Source: CALLPQ01 sp964392325 (GTDB lineage Bacteria > Pseudomonadota > Alphaproteobacteria > Caulobacterales > Parvularculaceae). From it: DNA of 64,000 nt. Position numbers and translations under genes: made by a program. Under the pieces are notes generated by a model that was not told where the DNA came from, did not search any database, and saw nothing but the letters and a program-made list of their open reading frames with translations. Shown piece after piece: positions 52,150-61,520 of the stretch (its first letter is position 1; every line of letters starts with the position of its first letter). Location: NCBI GenBank assembly GCA_964392325.1, contig CAYMPJ010000004.1:108325-172324 (forward strand), given 5' to 3'.

Positions 52150-52491
52150 GTGAAATATATTGTCGCGATCATAAAACCCCAAAAGCTTGATGAATTAAGA
52201 GATGCTCTGACGACAATTGGAGTCAGTGGCATGACCGTGAGTGAAGTCAAAGGCTATGGGCGTCAAAAAGGTCATAGCGAAGTTTATCGGGGTGCGGAAT
52301 ATCAAGTGGATTTTGTGCCCAAGTTAAAAATTGAAATAGCGATAGAAGCCGCCAAAGTGAATGAAACCGTTTTGACCATTCAGAACATTGCAAAAACCGG
52401 TCGTATCGGTGATGGGAAGGTTTTTGTTCTGGATCTTGAGCAAGCGGTGCGTATCCGTACCGGGGAAACAGGTGACATAGCGTTGCAATAA
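52150..52491 (+). CDS. glnK: PII signal-transduction protein GlnK
   Basis: Trimeric nitrogen sensor that binds ATP/ADP and 2-oxoglutarate and, when unmodified, blocks the AmtB pore. The T-loop has Tyr51 (VYRGAEYQVDF), the uridylylation site; the B-loop TGRIGDGKVFV binds nucleotide; the C-terminal motif is RIRTGETGDIAL. Starts with GTG at 52150, ten bases after an AGGAG; the 113-residue length is typical. Next gene is amtB, with a 93-base gap, giving the classic glnK-amtB unit. Confidence 0.97.
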   Translation: MKYIVAIIKPQKLDELRDALTTIGVSGMTVSEVKGYGRQKGHSEVYRGAEYQVDFVPKLKIEIAIEAAKVNETVLTIQNIAKTGRIGDGKVFVLDLEQAVRIRTGETGDIALQ

Positions 52492-52584
52492 ATTATCGCT
52501 CTGCCGCATGCACCACGAATCGTACAGATCAAAAGGGCAAACGAGAGAAGCCAAAAAGAAAAATTTTAAGGTAAGAGAAAAATC

Positions 52585-53964
52585 ATGAAGAAAGATAAGA
52601 TAACGCCTCTAAAATGCGAGGAGATGAAAAAAACCAGCGCGATGACGCAAATGGCACTAGCGGGCGGGTTGGCCTTGGCCGGCTTTTCCGGTTTGGTATT
52701 GGCTGACGGTGCAATGGCTCAAGAAGCAAGCACGCCCGTTGCCTCTCCTGCATCCGTATTTGTTTTTAACACAACCCTGTTCCTGATCTCTGGCATGGTC
52801 GTTATGTTTATGGCGGCGGGCTTTTGTATGCTGGAGGTTGGCCTTGTGCGTTCAAAAAACGCGGCAACAATCTGTCTAAAGAATATTGCTCTTTATTCTA
52901 TTGCCGGGATTATGGTCTGGGTGACCGGCTATAATCTGATTTATGGTAATGCAGAAACACCGGGCGGGTTTATCGGCACATTTGGTTTTTGGGGCGGGTT
53001 CTCGACTTCTACCGCCGATGAAATCTCGACAGGATATGCGGCGAGCTCTGACTGGTATTTCCAGATGGTTTTTGTGGCAACAGCTGCCTCTATTGTTTCT
53101 GGTACATTGGCAGAGCGCATCAAATTATTCCCCTTCCTGATCTTTGTGGCGATCTTGACCGGCTTTATTTATCCCATTCAGGCTTCATGGGAATGGGGCG
53201 CAGGCTGGCTTGATGCAAATTTCGGGTTTTCTGACTTTGCCGGTTCTACTCTTGTGCACTCAACGGGTGGCTGGGCGGCGCTTGCCGGTGCAATCCTGCT
53301 TGGCCCACGGACAGGGAAATATGTATCAGGTAAAATCGCACCCATGCCGGGGTCCTCTCTGCCGCTGGCGACTTTGGGTGTGTTTATTCTCTGGCTTGGG
53401 TGGTTTGGTTTTAATGGCGGTTCACAGCTTGCCCTTGGAACCATCGATGATGCGATTGCGGTTGCCCGTATTTTTGTGAATACGAATATGGCTGCATGTT
53501 CCGGTGTCGTCACCACGATACTTCTGACCCAGCTTTTCTTCAAAAAAGTCGATCTGACAATTGTTCTAAACGGGGCAATTGGGGGTCTGGTTGCGATTAC
53601 TGCAGAACCTCTTGCCCCTCAAATTTGGCAAGCCGTTCTTTTCGGGGCAATGGGCGGCGTTATTGTTACCTTCTCTATTCCCCTCCTCGACAAATTTAAA
53701 ATTGACGATGTTGTTGGCGCTATCCCTGCACACTTATTCTGCGGAATTTTGGGAACCATGGTTGTGCCCTTTAGTAATAGTGATGCGAGTTTCTTCGGCC
53801 AATTTGTTGGCGTGGTGGCGATTGGCGCTTTTGTTTTTGCGGTCAGTTTTGTTGTCTGGACGGTTTTGAAAATGACCCTTGGAATACGCGCCAGCCAGGA
53901 AGATGAGATGAACGGTCTTGATAAAACCGAGCTTGGTTTGGAGGCTTATCCTGAATTTGGCTAA
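52585..53964 (+). CDS. amtB: Ammonium transporter AmtB (second copy, with glnK)
   Basis: Ammonium channel paired with glnK. A signal-like N-terminal segment (about 18-45, ending GAMAQEA) precedes eleven helices. Pore histidines are in STLVHSTGGWAALAG and GAIPAHLFCGILGTM; the AmtB signature MVVMFMAAGFCMLEVGLVRSKN matches the first copy closely. An alternative ATG at 52624 has a Shine-Dalgarno too close to be useful, so 52585 is preferred. Followed by a strong terminator. Confidence 0.96.
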   Translation: MKKDKITPLKCEEMKKTSAMTQMALAGGLALAGFSGLVLADGAMAQEASTPVASPASVFVFNTTLFLISGMVVMFMAAGFCMLEVGLVRSKNAATICLKNIALYSIAGIMVWVTGYNLIYGNAETPGGFIGTFGFWGGFSTSTADEISTGYAASSDWYFQMVFVATAASIVSGTLAERIKLFPFLIFVAILTGFIYPIQASWEWGAGWLDANFGFSDFAGSTLVHSTGGWAALAGAILLGPRTGKYVSGKIAPMPGSSLPLATLGVFILWLGWFGFNGGSQLALGTIDDAIAVARIFVNTNMAACSGVVTTILLTQLFFKKVDLTIVLNGAIGGLVAITAEPLAPQIWQAVLFGAMGGVIVTFSIPLLDKFKIDDVVGAIPAHLFCGILGTMVVPFSNSDASFFGQFVGVVAIGAFVFAVSFVVWTVLKMTLGIRASQEDEMNGLDKTELGLEAYPEFG

Positions 53965-54014
53965 ATCCCGAGCGGGACCAATTTTATAAAAAAGTCCAAG
54001 GCGGCGAGAGAGCT

Positions 54015-54053
54015 GAAGCGGCGAGAAGATTATCTTCTTGCCGCTTCTTTTTT
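54015..54053 (+). terminator. Terminator after the second amtB
   Basis: Fifteen-base arms (54015-54029 and 54033-54047, one G-T wobble) with a 3-base loop, then six T's. A strong Rho-independent terminator separating glnK-amtB from gltD-gltB. Confidence 0.9.
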
Positions 54054-54269
54054 CAAAAAAGCGCCTATTAGAGTCCCTGATTTAAGGCAGTCAGAGTTTA
54101 TTTAGGGCTGGTTTGTAAATTCGGGGAGGGCGGTAGTTGCAAATAAAGTCGAAAACACTCGAAATTGGCATAAAGCTCTATTTACATGAAAATACATCAT
54201 AAATATGCGACAATTTAGATCTTATAGGGTTGTTTCTTCTGAATTTAAGTTATCGCCGGTGCATTTACG

Positions 54270-54284
54270 TGGCTTCGCAATTGC
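54270..54284 (+). promoter_or_regulatory. Putative sigma54 (-24/-12) promoter upstream of gltD
   Basis: TGGCTTC-GCAA-TTGC fits the RpoN consensus TGGCACG-N4-TTGCW with GG and GC separated by exactly ten bases. Located 200 bases before gltD. Nitrogen genes in alphaproteobacteria are often RpoN/NtrC-controlled; whether this one is used is inferred. Confidence 0.5.
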
Positions 54285-54484
54285 GATATGAAAGATGCGT
54301 AGTCTAGGCGGTATTGGCGGCAAGCACGGGGTCGGGCGCTATGACAGGCTAAGCGCACCCCAAAATAGCGGCCATAAATAGTACTGCCCTAAAGATGGCT
54401 TCCATAAAGAAAGCTTAACGAAAGAAGTTATGTACCCATGGGTGATGGGCGTCATCCTTCATGGCGAGGTAAGGAATTGATTTG

Positions 54485-55942
54485 ATGTCTATTCAGGGAC
54501 CTAAAGAGCGAATGCTCAAGTTTATCGATCGCGAGCGGCTAACGCCGGTTAAACGCGATGCTGATCAGCGCAGGGAGGATTTCGGAGAAATTTACCAGCG
54601 CTTTGCAGATGATAAAGCTGCCGAGCAGGCTTCGCGCTGTTCGCAATGCGGTGTTCCCTTTTGCCAAAACCATTGTCCTTTAGGAAACAATATTCCTGAC
54701 TGGCTGAAAATGGTTGCGGAAGGACGCATGGAGGAGGCTTATGCGATTTCTGCCGAGACCAATAATATGCCGGAAGTGTGCGGGCGAATTTGTCCGCAAG
54801 ACCGTTTGTGCGAAGGCTCTTGTGTGATTGAACAATCTGGCCACGGTACTGTGACCATTGGTTCGGTTGAAACCTATATTACAGAAACGGCGTGGGATAA
54901 TGGCTGGGTCAAGCCGATACGCCCTGCGATAGAGCACGAACAATCGGCGGGTATTATTGGCGCGGGCCCAGCGGGTCTGGCTGCTGCAGAAGAATTGCGC
55001 CGCGCCGGATTTCAGGTAACCGTTTATGATCGTTATGATCGGGTTGGCGGCTTATTGGTGTACGGAATACCGAATTTTAAATTGGAAAAACATATTGTCG
55101 GACGCCGGGTCGAGTATCTGGAAAAAAGCGGCGTTAATTTTGTAACCGATTTTGAAGTGGGCAGGGATGCTAGTCTGAATGATCTGCAACAAAAGCATGA
55201 TGCAATTTTGATTGCGACCGGCGTCTATAAAGCCCGTGATATGCAAGCGCCGGGCTCGGGCAATGCCGGTGTTGTTGCTGCTCTTGATTATCTGACCGCA
55301 TCAAACCGCAAAGGACTTGGGGATTTGGTGCCGGAATTTGATAATGGTGCCCTCGATGCAATGGGTAAAAAAATTGTCGTGATTGGCGGCGGTGATACGG
55401 CTATGGATTGCGTGCGCACGGCGATCCGTCAGGGCGCAAAATCTGTAACCTGTGTTTATCGACGGGACAAGGCGAACATGCCAGGCTCTGCCCGCGAAAC
55501 GGGACATGCCGAAGAAGAGGGCGTGATCTTTGAATGGCTTGGTGCGCCAAAGGCGGTTTTGGGTGATGCTGCGAAGGCAAGTGGCTTGCGCGTTGTGCGT
55601 ATGGAACTTGGTGCACCCGATGATTCCGGACGGCGCTCTCCGGTAGAAATTGCCGATAGCGATTTTGATCTCGACGCGGATTTGGTCATTAAGGCTTTGG
55701 GATTTGAGCCAGAAGATATTCCAACATTGTTTGACGCCCCTTCTTTAAAATTATCAAAATGGGGAACGGTTCGAACAAATCCGACGACGTTGGAGACAAA
55801 TATAAAGGGCGTGTTTGCTGCTGGCGATATTGCGCGCGGGGCTTCGCTCGTTGTGTGGGCTATACGCGATGGCCGAGATGCAGCTGCTGGCATGATTTCT
55901 CATATGACCAATCACGCCGTGCACCCGATTGCTGCTGAATAG
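54485..55942 (+). CDS. gltD: Glutamate synthase small subunit
   Basis: Reductase subunit that passes electrons from NADPH to the large subunit. Two four-cysteine cluster segments: ASRCSQCGVPFCQNHCPLG (about 38-56) and CGRICPQDRLCEGSC (about 99-113); FAD site IIGAGPAGLAAAEELR; NADPH site VIGGGDTAMDCVRT. Length 485 is typical. A TTG at 54482 directly precedes the ATG. Gene order is gltD then gltB, the reverse of E. coli. The last codons and stop lie in a 16-base tandem repeat. Confidence 0.96.
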   Translation: MSIQGPKERMLKFIDRERLTPVKRDADQRREDFGEIYQRFADDKAAEQASRCSQCGVPFCQNHCPLGNNIPDWLKMVAEGRMEEAYAISAETNNMPEVCGRICPQDRLCEGSCVIEQSGHGTVTIGSVETYITETAWDNGWVKPIRPAIEHEQSAGIIGAGPAGLAAAEELRRAGFQVTVYDRYDRVGGLLVYGIPNFKLEKHIVGRRVEYLEKSGVNFVTDFEVGRDASLNDLQQKHDAILIATGVYKARDMQAPGSGNAGVVAALDYLTASNRKGLGDLVPEFDNGALDAMGKKIVVIGGGDTAMDCVRTAIRQGAKSVTCVYRRDKANMPGSARETGHAEEEGVIFEWLGAPKAVLGDAAKASGLRVVRMELGAPDDSGRRSPVEIADSDFDLDADLVIKALGFEPEDIPTLFDAPSLKLSKWGTVRTNPTTLETNIKGVFAAGDIARGASLVVWAIRDGRDAAAGMISHMTNHAVHPIAAE

Positions 55943-55971
55943 GGGGGCTGCTGAATAGGGGTGCTGCTGAA
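55931..55971 (+). repeat. 16-base tandem repeat across the gltD stop codon
   Basis: GCTGCTGAATAGGGG repeats with 16-base period at 55931, 55947 and, partially, 55963. The first copy holds the gltD stop. Because 16 is not a multiple of 3, a slip could not simply extend the protein; it lies in the 115-base gltD-gltB spacer. Confidence 0.75.
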
Positions 55972-56057
55972 AAACTACCGCGACTGAAGTCATAATATGT
56001 AAGAATCGTATTTTGATCAGTAAAAAGACAAATAAACAATAGAGACAAGTTAACCTT

Positions 56058-59000
56058 ATGACTGATATCATCACCGACTATAAAGAACGCCGCGATATTC
56101 TTGTTAAGGCTGGAGGATATGACCCCTCTAGTGAGCATGATGCGTGCGGTGTCGGGCTCATTGCCTCTATTGATGCGACGCCGCGCCGGGAGATTGTGGA
56201 AATGGCGATTGCTGCTCTCAAAGCTGTTTGGCATCGCGGCGCGGTTGATGCTGATGGCAAGACCGGCGACGGCGCAGGCATTCGCTTGAATGTCCCGCAG
56301 GATTTGTTTCGCGAATATGTGGCGCGCACTGGTCACAGAACAGAAGATGATAAGGATATTTGCGTCGGTATGGTGTTCTTGCCGCGCACTGATTTCGGGG
56401 CGCAAGATGCCTCCCGCGCGATTGTGGAATCGGAAATTTTGCGCGATGGCTTTTATATATACGGATGGCGACAAGTCCCGGTCCATGGGGGATGTCTTGG
56501 TGAAAAAGCCAATTTGACCCGTCCGGATATTGAGCAGGTCCTGTTTTGTGATACCCGTGGGCGAGATCAAGAAGAGCTTGATCGCGCCCTCTATGTAATT
56601 CGTAGGCGTATTGAAAAGCGCGCCCGCGAAGTTGGCTTGCATGAACTTTATATTTGTTCTCTGTCTTCTCAGGATGTCGTTTATAAGGGCATGTTCTTGG
56701 CCGAGGAGATTGATAATTTCTATCCTGATTTAAAAGACGAGCGATTTGTCAGTCGGGTGGCGATTTTTCATCAGCGTTATTCAACCAATACTTTTCCCGA
56801 ATGGCGATTGGCACAGCCCTTTAGAATGTTGGCCCATAATGGCGAAATCAATACGCTTAAAGGGAATGTCAACTGGATGAAGAGCCATGAAATCCAGATG
56901 ACATCAAGTGTATTTGGAGCCGATGGCAAAGATATCAAACCGGTTATCCAGCCGGGCTCATCTGACTCGGCGGCCCTTGATCAGGTGTTTGAATTGCTGA
57001 TGCGCGCTGGGCGTTCTGCGCCGATGGCCAAAGCCTTGCTAATTCCCGAAGCCTGGTCAAAGCGGGCTAATATTGTGCCCCCGTCACAACTGGCCTTGTA
57101 TGAATATTGTAATTCGGTGATGGAGCCTTGGGATGGGCCAGCGGCAATTGCCGCTTATGATGGTCGCTGGGCAATTGCCGGTCTGGATCGCAATGGCTTG
57201 CGGCCTTTACGCTATGCGGTGACAGAAGACGGAATTTTGGCGGTTGGCTCCGAGACGGGCATGTGCCCGCTTGGGGATCGCAAGGTCAAAATGCGCCGGT
57301 CCATTGAGCCGGGGCGGATGATCGCGATTGATATGAAGGAGGCAAAATTCTACGACTCCGATCAAATTCTCGAAGTCCTCGCCGACAAACATCCCTACAC
57401 CAAATGGCTTGGTAATATCAAAGAGCTTGGACCGGAAATCCAGCCGGGCCCCGAGCCGCAACTTTATACCGGGGAGAAACTTTTGCGCCGCCAATGTGCA
57501 GCCGGCTATGATCGCGAACTGCTTGATCTGGTGCTGCGCCCAATGGCGGAAGGGGGCAAAGAGGCAATCGGCTCCATGGGGGATGATTCTCCAATTGCGG
57601 TGCTCTCGGAAAATTACAGACCGCTTTCCCATTTCTTCAGGCAGAATTTTTCGCAAGTCACAAACCCGCCGATTGACCCCTTACGCGAAGCCGGGGTGAT
57701 GAGTTTGAAGACCCGCTTTAAAAATTTGGGCAATATTCTGGCTACAGACAAAAGACAAACAGACGTATTTGTTCTGGAAAGCCCGGTCTTGACCAATGGT
57801 ATGTATACGCGCTTGCGTCAGTCACTCGACGAGAAAATTGTCGAGATTGATTGTACATATAATGTCGCGCAAATCCGAAATAATGGTGAAGCGTTGAAAA
57901 AAGCCCTTGATCATATCCGCAGTGAAGCGGAGACGGCGATCCGCGATGGGGCTGGCCATGTTGTGCTCACCGATGAATATCAAGGGCCGGGCCGTGTTGC
58001 GGTGCCAATGATTTTGGCCGCTGGCGGTGTACATGCGCATTTGACCAAAACCGGTTATCGGTCATCATGCTCGATTATTGTTCGCGCAGCAGAAGCAATC
58101 GATAGTCATTATTGCGCAGTATTGGTTGGCGTTGGCGCAACGGCGGTGAACTCATATCTTGCTCTCGATTGTATTTCCCAGGCTCAGGCTCGCGGTGACT
58201 ATGGTGACTTGACGCGAAATCAGGCTACGGAGAATTATAAAATTGCGCTGGAAGCGGGATTATTAAAGATCATTTCCAAGATGGGTATCTCTGTCATTTC
58301 CGCCTATCGGGGCGGATGTAATTTCGAAGCTCTTGGCTTGTCGCGCATGTTGGTGGAGGAATTTTTCCCCGGAATGACCAGCCGTATTTCCGGCATTGGT
58401 TTGGCGGGTCTTGAGAAAAATACCAGCGAATTACATGAAGGCGCGTGGGAGAGTATGGCACCGCGTCTTAATGTGGGCGGGTTTTATCGCCACCGCCGCA
58501 ATGGTGAGCATCACGTTGTGGAAGCTGATCTTGTCAGCCATTTGCAAAAAGCGGTGCGCGAGGATAATGCCCAAAGCTATGAGCTTTATAGTCAGGCCTT
58601 GAAAGAGCAACCGCCATCGCAGCTACGCGATTTACTACGGGTGCGCCCCGCCGGGCCTGCGCGCCCTATCGCAGAGGTGGAAAATGCCCATGATATTCGT
58701 CGCCGCTTTGTCACGCCGGGTATGTCTCTAGGGGCTCTCTCTCCCGAGGCCCACGGCACTTTGAATGTTGCGATGAATAAAATTGGTGCAAAATCCGTAT
58801 CCGGAGAAGGCGGCGAGGTTCCCGAGCGCTATAAGCCAATGCCAAATGGCGATAATGCCAATTCAGCGATCAAGCAAATTGCATCGGGTCGTTTTGGCGT
58901 GACAGCAAAATATCTCAATGAATGCCGCGAGATTGAAATTAAAGTGGCCCAAGGGGCCAAGCCCGGCGAAGGCGGGCAATTGCCCGGCTTTAAAGTAACC

Positions 59001-60575
59001 GAATTTATCGCGCGGATGCGTCATGCCACACCGGGGGTGACCTTAATCTCTCCGCCGCCCCACCATGATATTTATTCTATCGAAGATCTTGCGCAATTGA
59101 TTTACGATTTAAAACAAATCAATCCAGATGCACGGGTTTGTGTGAAACTGGTTTCGGCCTCTGGCATTGGCGCGATTGCGGCTGGTGTTGCGAAAGCCAA
59201 GGCGGATGTGATTTTGATTTCCGGCAATGTGGGCGGCACGGGAGCAAGCCCGCAAACCTCGATTAAATTTGCCGGTGCGCCGTGGGAGCTGGGCCTTGCC
59301 GAAGCACATCATGTCCTTACCCTGAATAATTTACGCAGTCAGGTCACCTTGCGCACCGATGGGGGTATTCGCACTGGCCGTGATGTGGTGATTGCCGCGA
59401 TGCTCGGCGCGGAAGAATATGGTATCGGAACGATATCGCTAGTTGCCATGGGTTGTTTGATGGTGCGTCAGTGCCATTCCAATACATGCCCTGTCGGGGT
59501 TTGCACGCAAGATGAAGATTTGCGTGGGCGTTTTCCCGGAACCGCAGATAATGTCGTTAATCTGATGACCTTTATCGCAGAGGAAACCCGCCAGATATTG
59601 GCCAGCCTCGGGGTTGCCTCCCTTGAGGATGTTATTGGCCGCGCGGATCTATTGGATCAGGTCTCCCGTGGTGCAGCCCATCTCGATGATCTGGATTTGA
59701 ACCCGATCCTTACCCGCGCAGATGCCGGGGCACGGCCCATGCGGTCAACCCGAATAGGGCGTCAGGAAGTGGTCGATACTTTTGATCAACGGGTCTTGCC
59801 AGAATTAGCGCCATTCCTTGAGCGACGTGAAAAGGTTCAACTTTCCTATCCTATCGTCAATACAGACCGCGCCGTGGGTACACGGGTTTCATCGCATATT
59901 GTCCGCCGTTTTGAACCTGATGAACTGTCTGAAGATCATGTGACTTTCCGCTTGAAAGGCTCTGCCGGGCAGTCCCTTGGGGCGTTTGGTGCGCGGGGGT
60001 TAAAAATTATTATTGATGGGGATGCCAATGATTATGTCGGCAAGGGCCTTTCCGGCGCGACATTGGTGGTACGTCCTGAAGCAATAAATCAGGCCGCGCC
60101 AGAAGATGCCAGCGTTGGGAATACATGTTTATACGGAGCAACATCGGGTTATTTATTTGCTGCGGGCCGTGCTGGCGGGCGTTTTGGGGTTAGAAATTCC
60201 GGCGCGAAGGCGGTGATCGAAGGGTGCTCGGCAAATGGGTGTGAATATATGACCGGCGGCGCAGTTGTGATTTTGGGAAGCGTCGGGAATAATTTTGCCG
60301 CAGGTATGACCGGCGGTGTCGCTTTTGTTTATGATGAAAAACGCTCATTTGAAAAATATGTCAATTTGGAAAGTGTGGCCTTGCGTGCTTATGATGACGA
60401 TCAGGATGGGTTGTGCCGGGAGCTGATTGAGCGTCACTTTGAAGAAACCCGCTCTCTGGTTGCTAAAGGGATTCTTGATGACTGGAAAAATGCCAGCGCA
60501 AAAATTACGGTGGTGGAGCCGTTAGAATTATTGGCACGCCAAAAAGAAATGGCCGATACAAAACTGACTGCATAA
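56058..60575 (+). CDS. gltB: Glutamate synthase large subunit
   Basis: Makes two glutamates from glutamine and 2-oxoglutarate; the key step of ammonium assimilation with glutamine synthetase. A short propeptide precedes the N-terminal nucleophile Cys (EHDACGVGLIASID, residue 30), typical of class II glutaminases. The central FMN domain has KPGEGGQLPG and GNVGGTGASPQTS; the 3Fe-4S cysteines are in CLMVRQCHSNTCPVGVC; the C-terminal beta-helix includes GGRFGVRNSGAKAVIEGC. Length 1505 is normal. Follows gltD by 115 bases. Confidence 0.98.
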   Translation: MTDIITDYKERRDILVKAGGYDPSSEHDACGVGLIASIDATPRREIVEMAIAALKAVWHRGAVDADGKTGDGAGIRLNVPQDLFREYVARTGHRTEDDKDICVGMVFLPRTDFGAQDASRAIVESEILRDGFYIYGWRQVPVHGGCLGEKANLTRPDIEQVLFCDTRGRDQEELDRALYVIRRRIEKRAREVGLHELYICSLSSQDVVYKGMFLAEEIDNFYPDLKDERFVSRVAIFHQRYSTNTFPEWRLAQPFRMLAHNGEINTLKGNVNWMKSHEIQMTSSVFGADGKDIKPVIQPGSSDSAALDQVFELLMRAGRSAPMAKALLIPEAWSKRANIVPPSQLALYEYCNSVMEPWDGPAAIAAYDGRWAIAGLDRNGLRPLRYAVTEDGILAVGSETGMCPLGDRKVKMRRSIEPGRMIAIDMKEAKFYDSDQILEVLADKHPYTKWLGNIKELGPEIQPGPEPQLYTGEKLLRRQCAAGYDRELLDLVLRPMAEGGKEAIGSMGDDSPIAVLSENYRPLSHFFRQNFSQVTNPPIDPLREAGVMSLKTRFKNLGNILATDKRQTDVFVLESPVLTNGMYTRLRQSLDEKIVEIDCTYNVAQIRNNGEALKKALDHIRSEAETAIRDGAGHVVLTDEYQGPGRVAVPMILAAGGVHAHLTKTGYRSSCSIIVRAAEAIDSHYCAVLVGVGATAVNSYLALDCISQAQARGDYGDLTRNQATENYKIALEAGLLKIISKMGISVISAYRGGCNFEALGLSRMLVEEFFPGMTSRISGIGLAGLEKNTSELHEGAWESMAPRLNVGGFYRHRRNGEHHVVEADLVSHLQKAVREDNAQSYELYSQALKEQPPSQLRDLLRVRPAGPARPIAEVENAHDIRRRFVTPGMSLGALSPEAHGTLNVAMNKIGAKSVSGEGGEVPERYKPMPNGDNANSAIKQIASGRFGVTAKYLNECREIEIKVAQGAKPGEGGQLPGFKVTEFIARMRHATPGVTLISPPPHHDIYSIEDLAQLIYDLKQINPDARVCVKLVSASGIGAIAAGVAKAKADVILISGNVGGTGASPQTSIKFAGAPWELGLAEAHHVLTLNNLRSQVTLRTDGGIRTGRDVVIAAMLGAEEYGIGTISLVAMGCLMVRQCHSNTCPVGVCTQDEDLRGRFPGTADNVVNLMTFIAEETRQILASLGVASLEDVIGRADLLDQVSRGAAHLDDLDLNPILTRADAGARPMRSTRIGRQEVVDTFDQRVLPELAPFLERREKVQLSYPIVNTDRAVGTRVSSHIVRRFEPDELSEDHVTFRLKGSAGQSLGAFGARGLKIIIDGDANDYVGKGLSGATLVVRPEAINQAAPEDASVGNTCLYGATSGYLFAAGRAGGRFGVRNSGAKAVIEGCSANGCEYMTGGAVVILGSVGNNFAAGMTGGVAFVYDEKRSFEKYVNLESVALRAYDDDQDGLCRELIERHFEETRSLVAKGILDDWKNASAKITVVEPLELLARQKEMADTKLTA

Positions 60576-60604
60576 AACTATTTCAGCCGAGGCGCTTGGT
60601 AAGT

Positions 60605-60624
60605 CATCCCCACTTGATTGGGGA
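60605..60624 (+). repeat. Short inverted repeat after gltB
   Basis: ATCCCCA and TGGGGAT form a 7-base stem with a 6-base loop, 30 bases after the gltB stop. No T-run, so termination here is doubtful. Confidence 0.35.
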
Positions 60625-60740
60625 TCCATAGAGTAATCGGGGTGGCGAGCTGTTTTGGGACTGACAGTTCGGGGCGAATTCGCAGAGGTTTTTATAAAAA
60701 ACTTATCCCCCTTGTGAAAAGGGAGGTTAGGGTCGTGGTC

Positions 60741-61418
60741 ATGGAAGACCATTCTGATATCTTAGTTGATCCTGTTGATAGGAGTGATGCCGCCTTTGAG
60801 GCGGAAAAACGCGCGCGTTATGAACGCTTGTCGCTGCTTACTTTGGATATTGCAGAGATTGCCGGGAAGTCTATCTGTGATATAAAAGATAAAACTCCCG
60901 GTACAGAACAATGTCGCCACCTTGAAAAGGCGATGGCCAGCCTGTCTCGCGCGATATGGGCCCATCAAATTGTTGAGAGATTGCGACAGGGCAAGCCTTT
61001 ATCGCGCAGGGAATTGATGCGCCTTGCCCTCGGTGCGCATTCTTTTTATCGCCTTGAAAAAACTAATAAAAAACAACACGTTAAAGATTGCCGTGGTGAG
61101 CAAAGTAGTGTCCCAACTGACACCTCGCCCAAGCCCGTATCGCCGCCCAGATCTATTGATAAAGACGATCATGATGAGAGAAAAGATGGTGCGCAGGACG
61201 AATTTTTGGATCTACGTAATGAAGATAAACCAGAGTCTTCAACACGAGAGTTTACCTCCAAAAAAATCTATCAGTCTAAACTATTTTCTTCATACGTGGC
61301 TTCTCCCCCTTATCGTCATAAGATGCCGGGTAAAAATGATTTACCCTATAACCTAAATGCGACGACAGAGTTCGCGGGGAAGAAATTTTATGCTTCGGGT
61401 GATTTTGTTCCACCATAA
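60741..61418 (+). CDS. Hypothetical protein downstream of gltB
   Basis: Unrecognised. The frame opens at an ATG 60618 inside the gltB 3' hairpin region, but ATG 60741, after GGGAGG (60721), gives a more natural 225-residue protein. The first half is helical and charged (EKRARYERLSLLTLDIAEIA, then HLEKAMASLSRAIWAHQIVERLRQGK, about 63-100); the second half is long, polar and probably disordered, ending in a basic/aromatic stretch. No membrane helix. A link with nitrogen genes is only positional. Confidence 0.6.
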   Translation: MEDHSDILVDPVDRSDAAFEAEKRARYERLSLLTLDIAEIAGKSICDIKDKTPGTEQCRHLEKAMASLSRAIWAHQIVERLRQGKPLSRRELMRLALGAHSFYRLEKTNKKQHVKDCRGEQSSVPTDTSPKPVSPPRSIDKDDHDERKDGAQDEFLDLRNEDKPESSTREFTSKKIYQSKLFSSYVASPPYRHKMPGKNDLPYNLNATTEFAGKKFYASGDFVPP

Positions 61419-61520
61419 AATTTAAATAGACGGATCGTTATTGTTTTGCGCTAAACAAAACCTCACCATCATTAAAATGATTTTTTTTAAGATGAATTGA
61501 GGCAGGGTCAAAAAAGCTTT

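Larger units (their letters stand above)
53965..54484. other. 520-base region from amtB terminator to gltD
   Basis: Contains the amtB terminator (54015-54053) and a -24/-12 promoter candidate (54270-54284). The remainder is AT-rich with no gene; the distance from promoter candidate to gltD start is about 190 bases, leaving room for a leader. Confidence 0.55.
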
